Source: Ferrimonas balearica (GTDB taxonomy: Bacteria; Pseudomonadota; Gammaproteobacteria; Enterobacterales; Shewanellaceae). From it: DNA of 64,000 bases. Under the pieces are notes generated by a model, which was not told the origin of the DNA, ran no database searches, and saw nothing but the letters and a program-made list of their open reading frames with translations. The stretch is taken from assembly GCF_019802055.1 (NCBI RefSeq), contig NZ_JAHVHW010000006.1:372001-436000 (forward strand). Direction: 5' to 3'. Position numbers and translations under genes: made by a program. Positions 57,824 through 64,000 of the stretch are shown one piece after another; the first letter of the stretch is position 1, and every line of letters starts with the position of its first letter.

Positions 57824-57860
57824 TTCGCCCCTCGCTGGCCCATGCCAGTAATCATGAAGT

Positions 57861-57891
57861 CCGGGTTCCCTCACCCCGTTAACCAAAAAGG
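57861..57891 (+). ncRNA. Putative preQ1-I (type II) riboswitch
   Basis: CGGG (57862-57865) pairs with CCCG (57875-57878 region) around a C-rich loop, followed by GTTAAC-CAAAAAGG. The layout matches the small preQ1-I aptamer of Thermoanaerobacter: the ligand-binding C just before the 3' stem, GTTAAC after it, then the A-rich tail ending in the ribosome-binding site. Loop CCT can pair with the AGG of the tail as P2. The gene behind it, yhhQ, imports queuosine precursors. P1 is only 4 bp, so the call is moderate. Confidence 0.5.
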
Positions 57892-57899
57892 TGACATTG

Positions 57900-58562
57900 A
57901 TGCTTTCCCTTACCGGTGCGCAGATGAAGCGCGCTCTGGCCGTTCTGGTCAGCTTTCACATTCTGATCATCGCTTCCAGCAACTTCCTGGTGCAGTTGCC
58001 GTTCCAGCTGTTCGGGTACCACACCACCTGGGGCGCGTTCTCCTTCCCCTTCGTGTATCTGGCGACGGATCTGACCGTCCGGATCTTTGGGGCGCCAGCC
58101 GCTCGTCGCATCATCTTTGGTGCCATGTTCCCGGCCCTGATCATCTCCTACCTGGTCTCGGTGATCTGGCATAACGGCGAGTTCGTCGGCCTCTCGGGCC
58201 TGACCGAGTTCAACACCTTTGTCGCTCGCATCGCCCTGGCCAGCTTCGCGGCCTATCTGTTTGGTCAGCTGATGGACATCAAGGTGTTTGCCAAACTGCG
58301 CCAGCAGGCCGCCTGGTTCGTCGCGCCCGCCGCCTCCACGGTGATCGGCAATTTCGTGGATACGGCCGTGTTTTTCTCGGTGGCGTTCTACGCCAGTGCC
58401 GACCCGTTCATGGCCGAACACTGGGTGGAGATCGCCACCGTGGACTACGTCTTTAAGCTTGCGATCAGCCTCATGCTGTTTTTGCCGGCTTACGGGGTGC
58501 TTTTGAAGCTGTTGACCGATAGGATTCTCCGCCAGAACCCTCAACAACACCCTCTGGCCTGA
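57900..58562 (+). CDS. yhhQ: Queuosine precursor transporter YhhQ
   Basis: The start at ATG 57900 has AAAAAGG 8 nt upstream; an in-frame GTG at 57891 lies on the ribosome-binding site. The 220-residue protein has six membrane helices with YLATDLTVRIFG and the NFVDTAVFFSVAF motif. It belongs to the VUT/COG1738 family that imports preQ0 or preQ1 for tRNA queuosine. Its stop overlaps the next ATG. Confidence 0.92.
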   Translation: MLSLTGAQMKRALAVLVSFHILIIASSNFLVQLPFQLFGYHTTWGAFSFPFVYLATDLTVRIFGAPAARRIIFGAMFPALIISYLVSVIWHNGEFVGLSGLTEFNTFVARIALASFAAYLFGQLMDIKVFAKLRQQAAWFVAPAASTVIGNFVDTAVFFSVAFYASADPFMAEHWVEIATVDYVFKLAISLMLFLPAYGVLLKLLTDRILRQNPQQHPLA

Positions 58563-59215
58563 TGAATAACGCTTCAAGTTTCGACACACACTGGCAGCAG
58601 CGCTGCCGCGAATGGGCCGCCGCCGCGGGCAGTGATGGCGCCCATGACCTGACCCATATCGAGCGGGTGGTGGCCACCGCCACCCGACTTGGCCAGGAGG
58701 CCAACGCCAACCTGGATGTGATTCTGCCGGCCGCCTGGCTGCACGATGTGGTGCTGGTCGATAAGCGCGACCCGCGCCGCAATCAGGCCTCACTACTGAG
58801 TGCCGATAAGGCCGTTATCCTGCTTGGCGAAGCCGGTTATCCCGCAGAGCATATGGAAGCGATCCACCACGCGATTGTTTCCCACAGTTGGTCTGCCGGA
58901 ATTGAGCCCACCACGCTGGAAGCCCAGATTGTTCAGGATGCGGACCGCCTTGATGCACTCGGTGCCATCGGGCTGTCCCGCTGCCTGATGCTGGGTGGCC
59001 AGTGGAATCGCGCGCTTTATCACGACGCGGATCCCCTGGGTCAGTCGCGCGATTGGGACGACAATCAGTACAACCTGGACCACCTGTTCATCAAGCTGCA
59101 GCACCTTCCGGATCAGCTGCGCACCGATGCGGGCCGTGCCGAAGGCCAGCGACGCTGGGCCTGGATGCAGGGCTACCTCGATCAGCTGGCCCTCGAACTC
59201 GGACTTAACCCATGA
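58562..59215 (+). CDS. HD-domain phosphohydrolase (YedJ-like)
   Basis: The 217-residue protein has the HD motif set: HDLTHIERV, AAWLHDVV, and HHAIVSHSW with a later QDADRLDALGAIG. These His and Asp residues bind metal and hydrolyse phosphate bonds. E. coli YedJ is the nearest relative I know. The substrate is unknown. Overlaps yhhQ by 1 nt and the next gene by 4 nt. Confidence 0.88.
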   Translation: MNNASSFDTHWQQRCREWAAAAGSDGAHDLTHIERVVATATRLGQEANANLDVILPAAWLHDVVLVDKRDPRRNQASLLSADKAVILLGEAGYPAEHMEAIHHAIVSHSWSAGIEPTTLEAQIVQDADRLDALGAIGLSRCLMLGGQWNRALYHDADPLGQSRDWDDNQYNLDHLFIKLQHLPDQLRTDAGRAEGQRRWAWMQGYLDQLALELGLNP

Positions 59216-59658
59216 TTCAACAGACCATCCGTCCAGGCACCATTGAAGAGGTGGTGGCCCTGAGTCAGCAGATCCCGGAATTCGACAACCCCTATGGTAA
59301 AGACGAGTACCAGAGCCGCCTGCGTGACACCGTGCATCTGATCCAGATTGCCGAAGTGGAGGGCGAGGCTGCTGGCTTCAAAGTGGGCTACCAGTTGGAG
59401 AGCGGCGTGTTCTACTCCTGGATGGGGGGGATCCATCCCGACTTCCGTGCCTTGGGGTTGGCCAGCCAGATGCTGAAGGCTCAGGAGCAATGGGCCTCAG
59501 AGCAGGGCTACCACAGCCTGAAGGTCAAAAGCCGTAACCGCTACGCCACCATGGTGGCGATGCTGCTTCGCCACGGCTACCAGATTGAGCACTTTGAGCC
59601 GAAAGGGGACACGGTGGCTGACCACCGCATCCATCTGCACAAAGATCTGAAAAAGTGA
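59212..59658 (+). CDS. GNAT-family N-acetyltransferase
   Basis: The 148-residue protein has the acetyl-CoA-binding pattern of GNAT enzymes: FYSWMGGIHPDFRALGLASQMLKAQEQWA, a variant of the Q/RxxGxG/A loop, then LKVKSRNRYATMVAMLLRHGYQI. The substrate cannot be inferred. It is the last gene of the yhhQ operon and ends 10 nt before the promoter of the RyhB-like RNA. Confidence 0.82.
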   Translation: MIQQTIRPGTIEEVVALSQQIPEFDNPYGKDEYQSRLRDTVHLIQIAEVEGEAAGFKVGYQLESGVFYSWMGGIHPDFRALGLASQMLKAQEQWASEQGYHSLKVKSRNRYATMVAMLLRHGYQIEHFEPKGDTVADHRIHLHKDLKK

Positions 59659-59668
59659 GCCAACACTC

Positions 59669-59697
59669 TTGCCAAAGTAAATGATATTGATTATCGT
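59669..59697 (+). promoter_or_regulatory. Promoter of the RyhB-like RNA
   Basis: TTGCCA (59669-59674), 17-bp spacer, TATCGT (59692-59697). The Fur box lies between and overlaps the -10, so iron-loaded Fur would block polymerase. Confidence 0.75.
59682..59696. promoter_or_regulatory. Fur box
   Basis: TGATATTGATTATCG matches the 7-1-7 Fur consensus TGATAATnATTATCA at 12 of 14 informative positions, exactly over the promoter of the RNA below. Confidence 0.85.
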
Positions 59698-59703
59698 TTA
59701 CTT

Positions 59704-59794
59704 GCGTTCCAATCTGGTGAGCCGCTCACACTCACCCGCAACGCACATTGCTCACACATTGACAGGCCAGCGCTCACACTGGCCTGTTTTTTTT
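59704..59794 (+). ncRNA. ryhB: RyhB-like Fur-regulated small RNA
   Basis: The predicted RNA is about 91 nt, against 90 nt for E. coli RyhB, and also begins GCG. It has a 5' stem (GGTGAG / CTCACC, 59716-59721 / 59731-59736) and a single-stranded core containing ACATTGCTCACA (59745-59756). That core is identical to the seed of E. coli RyhB. A terminator hairpin ACAGGCCAG / CTGGCCTGT with eight T ends it. RyhB represses mRNAs of iron-using proteins with Hfq when iron is low. The gene ends 3 nt before the elbB stop. Confidence 0.88.
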
Positions 59795-59796
59795 CG

Positions 59797-60456
59797 CTAT
59801 TTTTGGCACATCGATACGACTTCGCGCACCAGCTTGTCGATCCCTTCGGCCGCTTCCACGATGTTGCCCGCCAGCATGTAAGCCGGTGTCGATACCACGT
59901 TATGCTCGGTGTCGACCACAATGCCCTCCACCGGACACTCCTGATGCGCGCCACCCAACTGGTTGAACGCCTGAGCCGTTCCAGCGTCCATTCCAATGGT
60001 GCCTTTCACCCCCTCGCCATAGATCAGCGGCAGCATGATGGGCGCGATGCAAAGAAACCCTGCCGGCTTTCCGGCCGCGACAAAGGCGCGACACGCCTCC
60101 AACAGATCCGGCTCAATCTGACAATCAGCCCCTGCGACAGCAAAATCACACAGATTCTTTGCGGCCCCAAAGCCACCAGGCAGGATCACGGCAGCGAACT
60201 CGTCGGTATTGAGTTCAGCCAGCGGCTTGATCTCGCCTCGAGCGATACGGGCGGCCTCCACCAGAATGTTGCGACGCTCCCCCTCCACGACCTCGCCGGT
60301 CAGATGGTTCACCACATGACGCTGATCCCGATCCGGTGCAAAGCACTGGTATGCCACTCCGGCCCGGGACAAGGAGAGCAGGGTCAGCACCGCTTCGTGG
60401 ATCTCACTGCCATCGAACACACCCGATCCACTCAAAATCACTGCAATGGGTTTCAT
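59797..60456 (-). CDS. elbB: ElbB, DJ-1/PfpI-family glyoxalase
   Basis: The 219-residue protein has the DJ-1 fold with GSGVFDGSEIHE at the N-terminus, LPGGFGAAKNLCDFA and the nucleophile elbow GFLCIAPIM. It has been linked to isoprenoid synthesis and annotated as a glyoxalase. The cysteine (near residue 136) should be the active residue. AAGGAG ribosome-binding site. The RyhB terminator hairpin lies just past its stop. Confidence 0.94.
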   Translation of the reverse strand: MKPIAVILSGSGVFDGSEIHEAVLTLLSLSRAGVAYQCFAPDRDQRHVVNHLTGEVVEGERRNILVEAARIARGEIKPLAELNTDEFAAVILPGGFGAAKNLCDFAVAGADCQIEPDLLEACRAFVAAGKPAGFLCIAPIMLPLIYGEGVKGTIGMDAGTAQAFNQLGGAHQECPVEGIVVDTEHNVVSTPAYMLAGNIVEAAEGIDKLVREVVSMCQK

Positions 60457-60667
60457 GGAAAGACTCCTTGTTATTCCGTTAGTTGAAGGGTTAAGCCCCT
60501 CTTTATGACGAAGGGTTTTAACAAAATGTTTACCGCGGGGTAGACCTGGTTAAATAGTATGCTAAGTTATCCATCGACCTCAGGAAGGAACCTGTCGTTG
60601 TTTCCCCCCTTCCCTGCCGATATCAGTCCACTGTCAATGTCAATATCCACATTGCTGTGTTCGGCTA
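60457..60667. other. Left part of the elbB-polA gap, no gene seen
   Basis: Fairly AT-rich around 60515-60560 (TTAACAAAATGTTTA, TTAAATAGTATG). It contains DnaA-box-like TTATCCATC at 60567 (7 of 9) and ATATCCACA at 60643 (8 of 9). No coding frame is supported. Confidence 0.5.
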
Positions 60668-60828
60668 GATCGCGTCAAGAAGTCTAGCGGCGATCCCCGC
60701 GATCCCGCATAAAAACTGGGCTTACAGGAAAAACAGCGATCCGGATCACGGATCCCGATCCTATTGTCCACAACCACTGTACACAAAGTTATCCACAGCT
60801 TGATCGCTGGGATTTCCCCTGCCCGATC
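60668..60828. promoter_or_regulatory. GATC and DnaA-box cluster upstream of polA
   Basis: Nine GATC Dam sites occur in 161 bp (at 60668, 60692, 60701, 60738, 60744, 60751, 60757, 60802 and 60825), where chance predicts less than one. A perfect DnaA box TTATCCACA is at 60789-60797 and a one-mismatch TTGTCCACA at 60764-60772. The cluster looks like a DnaA-bound, Dam-regulated control region or an origin-like site. DnaA is reported to stimulate polA in E. coli. Confidence 0.6.
60789..60797 (+). promoter_or_regulatory. Perfect DnaA box
   Basis: TTATCCACA, the high-affinity consensus, with TTGTCCACA 25 bp upstream in the same orientation. Confidence 0.75.
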
Positions 60829-60880
60829 CACTGGAATCGGGGCCCGGTAACATGGCATTCTTATCGCCTCATATCCACTG

Positions 60881-63649
60881 ATGAAACTGGCTTCTATGTC
60901 CCCTTCTGCTCAAGCCCCACTGATCCTGGTTGATGGATCCTCCTACCTGTACCGCGCGTATCATGCGCCGCCGCATCTGACCAATTCCAAGGGTGAGCCC
61001 ACCGGCGCCATCTATGGAGTTGTCAACATGCTGCGCAGCCTGCTGAAGCAGTATGGGCCGAGCCATATGGCCGTGGTGTTTGATGCCAAGGGCAAGACCT
61101 TCCGCGACGATATCTTTGCGGAGTACAAAGCCCACCGTCCACCGATGCCGGATGATCTGCGCTGCCAGATCGAACCGCTGCACGCGATCATTCGTGCGCT
61201 GGGTCTGCCACTGATCTCCATTGCCGGCGTCGAAGCGGATGATGTGATCGGCACTTTGGCCCAACAAGCGGCGGCGGCCGGGCACGATGTGGTGATCAGC
61301 ACCGGTGATAAGGACATGGCTCAGCTGGTGACCGATAAGATCACCCTGATCAACACCATGACCGACACACACCTGGATGTCGCCGGGGTTCACGCCAAGT
61401 TTGGTGTGGGTCCGGAGTTGATCATCGATCTGCTGGCAATGATGGGTGACAAAGTGGACAACATTCCCGGTCTGCCCGGAGTCGGTGAAAAGACCGCACT
61501 GGCGATGCTGCAAGGCCTCGGCAGCCTGGAAACCATCTATCAGGATGTGGACGCCGTTGCCGCCCTGGCCTTCCGCGGCGCCAAAACCATGCCGAAGAAG
61601 TTGGCCGAGCATAAAGATGCGGCCTTCCTCTCCTACAAACTGGCCACCATCAAGACCGATGTAGAGCTGGACGAGAAGCCGGAAAACCTGGTGATTGGCG
61701 AAGCGAATCGAGATGCCCTGGCCAAACTCTACGGCGAGTTGGAGTTCCGTCGCTGGCTTAATGAGGTGCTGGATGGCGGTGCTGTGTTGCCCGCGGGCAA
61801 CGGTGAGTCCAATCCCGGTAGCGCCGCACCGGCGCAAACCGGCACTGAGCATGAGCTGATTCTGACCGAGTCCCAGTTGGACGACTGGATCGCCAGGTTG
61901 CAGTCCGCCGAACTGTTCGCCATCGATACCGAAACCACCAGCCTGGACTACATGGCGGCGGAGCTGGTTGGCCTCTCCTTCGCCGTGGAAGCGGGCAAAG
62001 GGGCATATGTACCGGTTGCTCATGATTACGACGGTGCCCCGGTACAGCTGGATCGCGATCAGGTGCTGGCCAAGCTCAAACCCCTTTTGGAAAAGTCTGA
62101 GCCGCAGAAAGTGGGCCAGAACCTCAAGTACGACATGTCGGTGCTGGCCAAATACGGCATCAACCTGCAGGGGATCGCCTTCGATACCATGCTGGAGTCC
62201 TATTGCTTCAACTCCACCGCAGGTCGCCACAATATGGATGACATGGCGCTGAAGTATCTGGGCCAGAAGACCATCCACTTTGAGGAGATTGCGGGTAAGG
62301 GCGCCAAGCAGAAGACCTTCAATCAAATCACCCTGGAAGAAGCGGCACCCTATGCTGCCGAAGACGCCGACATCACCCTGCGGCTGCATCAGCACCTCTG
62401 GCCCCGCCTGCAGGAGCTGGAAGGGCCGACCCGGGTGTTCCAGGAGCTGGAGCTGCCGCTGGTGCCGATCATGTCCGCCATGGAGCGCCATGGCGTGCTG
62501 ATCGATGCCGACCAGCTGCATCAGCAGAGCAGTGAGATTGCTACCACACTCGACAGCCTGGAGCAGCAGGCGCATGAGATCGCCGGTGAGGTGTTCAATC
62601 TGGGCTCCACCAAGCAGTTGCAGACCATCTTCTTCGAGAAGCTCGGCTACCCGATCCTGAAAAAGACCCCCAAAGGCGCTCCCTCGACCGCCGAGGAGGT
62701 TTTGCAGGAGTTGGCGCTGGATTACCCGCTGCCCAAGATCATCCTTGAGCATCGCAGCCTGGCCAAGCTCAAGAACACCTATACCGATAAGCTGCCTCAA
62801 CTGGTGAAGCCCTCCGGTCGCGTGCACACCAGCTATCACCAGGCAGTGACCGCCACAGGCCGTCTGTCCAGCTCCGATCCGAACCTGCAGAACATTCCGA
62901 TCCGCACCGCCGAGGGGCGTCGCATCCGTCAGGCCTTTATTGCTCCCGAGGGCTACAAGCTGCTGGCGATCGACTACTCCCAGATCGAGTTGCGTATCAT
63001 GGCCCACCTGTCTCAGGACAAGGGGCTACTGGAAGCGTTTGCACAGGGCAAAGACATTCACAAAGCCACTGCGGCGGAAGTGTTTGGTGTGTCCTTTGAT
63101 GAGGTCACCAGCGAGCAGCGCCGTCGTGCCAAAGCGGTCAACTTCGGCCTGATCTACGGCATGTCCGCCTTTGGCCTGGCCAAGCAGCTGGATATCGGCC
63201 GTGCGGAAGCCCAGGACTACATCGACCGCTATTTCCACCGCTATCCCGGCGTGCTGGATTACATGGATCGCACGCGCGCCCAGGCCCACGACAAGGAGTA
63301 CGTTGAGACCCTGTACGGTCGTCGCCTGCATCTGCCGGAGATCAACGCCCGCAACAAGATGCGGCAGCAGGCTGCTGAGCGAACCGCCATCAACGCTCCG
63401 ATGCAGGGCACCGCTGCAGACATCATCAAAAAGGCGATGCTGCTGGTGGCCGACTACGTGGCGAAACAAACGGAAGGTGAGATCCACTTGATCATGCAGG
63501 TGCACGATGAACTGGTGTTTGAAGTTCGCGAAGCTGTCGCTGAGCAACACAAGACGGCGCTGTGCGACCTGATGAGCCAGGCTGCGCAACTGGATGTGCC
63601 GCTTCTGGCCGAGGGTGGGCTGGGCGACAACTGGGATCAGGCCCACTAA
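60881..63649 (+). CDS. polA: DNA polymerase I
   Basis: The 922-residue enzyme has a 5'-nuclease domain (about 10-320; [28 protein letters not shown]). Its 3'-5' exonuclease has Asp349 and Glu351 intact ([11 protein letters not shown]). The polymerase domain has [47 protein letters not shown] and [11 protein letters not shown]. All three activities should be present. A second ATG at 60896 (MSPSAQ) is an equally plausible start, since neither has a clear ribosome-binding site. The role is Okazaki-fragment and repair synthesis. Confidence 0.97.
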   Translation: MKLASMSPSAQAPLILVDGSSYLYRAYHAPPHLTNSKGEPTGAIYGVVNMLRSLLKQYGPSHMAVVFDAKGKTFRDDIFAEYKAHRPPMPDDLRCQIEPLHAIIRALGLPLISIAGVEADDVIGTLAQQAAAAGHDVVISTGDKDMAQLVTDKITLINTMTDTHLDVAGVHAKFGVGPELIIDLLAMMGDKVDNIPGLPGVGEKTALAMLQGLGSLETIYQDVDAVAALAFRGAKTMPKKLAEHKDAAFLSYKLATIKTDVELDEKPENLVIGEANRDALAKLYGELEFRRWLNEVLDGGAVLPAGNGESNPGSAAPAQTGTEHELILTESQLDDWIARLQSAELFAIDTETTSLDYMAAELVGLSFAVEAGKGAYVPVAHDYDGAPVQLDRDQVLAKLKPLLEKSEPQKVGQNLKYDMSVLAKYGINLQGIAFDTMLESYCFNSTAGRHNMDDMALKYLGQKTIHFEEIAGKGAKQKTFNQITLEEAAPYAAEDADITLRLHQHLWPRLQELEGPTRVFQELELPLVPIMSAMERHGVLIDADQLHQQSSEIATTLDSLEQQAHEIAGEVFNLGSTKQLQTIFFEKLGYPILKKTPKGAPSTAEEVLQELALDYPLPKIILEHRSLAKLKNTYTDKLPQLVKPSGRVHTSYHQAVTATGRLSSSDPNLQNIPIRTAEGRRIRQAFIAPEGYKLLAIDYSQIELRIMAHLSQDKGLLEAFAQGKDIHKATAAEVFGVSFDEVTSEQRRRAKAVNFGLIYGMSAFGLAKQLDIGRAEAQDYIDRYFHRYPGVLDYMDRTRAQAHDKEYVETLYGRRLHLPEINARNKMRQQAAERTAINAPMQGTAADIIKKAMLLVADYVAKQTEGEIHLIMQVHDELVFEVREAVAEQHKTALCDLMSQAAQLDVPLLAEGGLGDNWDQAH

Positions 63650-63661
63650 TTCGGCATTTAA

Positions 63662-63685
63662 AGGGCGCAAAACCGATTGCGCCCT
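63662..63685 (+). terminator. polA hairpin terminator
   Basis: AGGGCGCAA / TTGCGCCCT, 9-bp stem with loop AACCGA, 13 nt after the stop; no T-run. Confidence 0.6.
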
Positions 63686-63700
63686 GTGAAAGTCATCACA
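63685..63700. promoter_or_regulatory. CRP-cAMP site upstream of spf
   Basis: TGTGA-N6-TCACA is a perfect match to the CRP core. Its centre is about 70 bp before the Spot 42 start. In E. coli spf is repressed by cAMP-CRP; here the distance would also permit activation. Confidence 0.85.
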
Positions 63701-63728
63701 AAAAATAGCATTCACGTGCGACAGAGCT

Positions 63729-63756
63729 TTGACCTCGTCAGCGCTTTGGGTATGCT
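63729..63756 (+). promoter_or_regulatory. spf promoter
   Basis: TTGACC (63729-63734), 16-bp spacer, TATGCT (63751-63756), 7 nt before the RNA start. Confidence 0.75.
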
Positions 63757-63762
63757 AGTCCG

Positions 63763-63868
63763 GTAGGGTACAGAGGTAAGATGTTCTATCTTTCAGACCT
63801 ATTTATGATCACCTTTTGGTGATCGCCAAAATTTGGCACCCCGGCAACGCTGTTGCCGGGGTTTTTTT
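63763..63868 (+). ncRNA. spf: Spot 42 small RNA
   Basis: The first about 38 nt, beginning GTAGGGTACAGAGGTAAG, are identical to E. coli Spot 42 as I know it, including TTCTATCTTTCAGACCT. A middle hairpin GATCACC-TTTT-GGTGATC and a terminator CCCCGGCAAC-GCT-GTTGCCGGGG with seven T follow, giving about 106 nt against 109 in E. coli. Spot 42 acts with Hfq in catabolite repression. It lies right after polA, as in E. coli. Confidence 0.96.
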
Positions 63869-64000
63869 GTGCCTGAATTTGGGGATTGGCCTGATTTTTT
63901 AGAGTAAATACTTTAAATCAACATTTGAGTAGGTTACATTGTCACCACTAGGCCTTCCCAAGTGTCGGTTTAGTCTTGTTATCGTTGAAAAGCTTCTCCC
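63869..64000. other. Right-edge stretch, no gene seen
   Basis: A low-complexity AT-rich part (TTTTTTAGAGTAAATACTTTAAATC) and no supported coding frame. In E. coli engB lies beyond spf; nothing of it is visible here. Confidence 0.4.

Noticed and set aside
60869-63007. Long open frame (712 codons) antisense to polA
   Set aside because: It lies wholly over a clear polA gene, has no ribosome-binding site or recognisable domain, and long antisense frames are common in GC-rich genes.

Overview
The window looks like about 64 kb of chromosome from a marine gammaproteobacterium of the Alteromonadales/Shewanella type; a Ferrimonas-like organism is my best guess, from gene content and high G+C, and no taxonomic marker gene is present to prove it. 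Supporting signs are gene blocks also found together in E. coli (hemC-hemD-hemX-hemY divergent from cyaA; cyaY / lptM-lysA-dapF-yigA-xerC; yigB-uvrD; recQ-yigI-rarD; polA-spf), a class I adenylate cyclase, and two small RNAs typical of gammaproteobacteria (Spot 42 and a RyhB-like RNA). I see no prophage, insertion sequence, CRISPR array, tRNA or rRNA. It reads as core chromosome.

Layout. 1-2675 (minus): selO, a small unknown gene and srkA in overlapping order. 2708-6497 (plus): DsrE-like protein, ygbA, a membrane protein that looks like an AraC-type regulator without its DNA-binding domain, and a secreted S9 peptidase. 6720-8321: divergent argO and argP. 8394-9588: two tandem small beta-barrel proteins. 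9647-10966 (minus): fadL. 11262-16100 (minus): leuABCD behind a leader peptide and attenuator. 16290-18059: TPR membrane protein with a decayed GGDEF-like domain. 18056-21415: recQ, yigI, rarD. 21419-25539 (minus): hemCDXY. 25759-28137: cyaA with a TTG start and a CRP site. 28185-38426: DUF3429 and DUF3541-like proteins, cyaY (minus), lptM-lysA-dapF-yigA-xerC, DUF2956 protein (minus), a diguanylate cyclase, yigB, uvrD. 38443-45394: a DUF1496 protein, a TonB-dependent receptor, a HemN-like radical SAM protein, a PfkB kinase, a second diguanylate cyclase. 45441-47075 (minus): ETF-ubiquinone oxidoreductase. 47279-50139: moaABCDE behind a probable molybdenum-cofactor riboswitch. 50316-54748: two DUF5666-like envelope proteins, a PepSY protein and a two-component system. 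54790-55671: pseudouridine synthase and a 54-residue Pmp3-type protein. 55721-57714 (minus): moeA-moeB. 57857-59658: a putative preQ1 riboswitch, yhhQ, an HD hydrolase and a GNAT acetyltransferase. 59682-59794: a Fur box and RyhB-like small RNA. 59797-60456 (minus): elbB. 60560-60880: a GATC- and DnaA-box-rich region. 60881-63649: polA. 63685-63868: CRP site and Spot 42.

The strongest new material is regulatory RNA and DNA rather than protein. It includes a leucine attenuator with four CTA codons, a RyhB-like RNA with its Fur box inside its promoter, Spot 42 with a textbook CRP site, probable Moco and preQ1 riboswitches, a CRP site at cyaA, and an origin-like cluster of GATC and DnaA boxes before polA. 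cAMP signalling links three loci here: cyaA makes cAMP, and both cyaA and spf carry CRP sites. Molybdenum cofactor synthesis is split between moaABCDE and moeAB. The DUF5666/PepSY/two-component cluster is the best candidate for a little-described sensory system.
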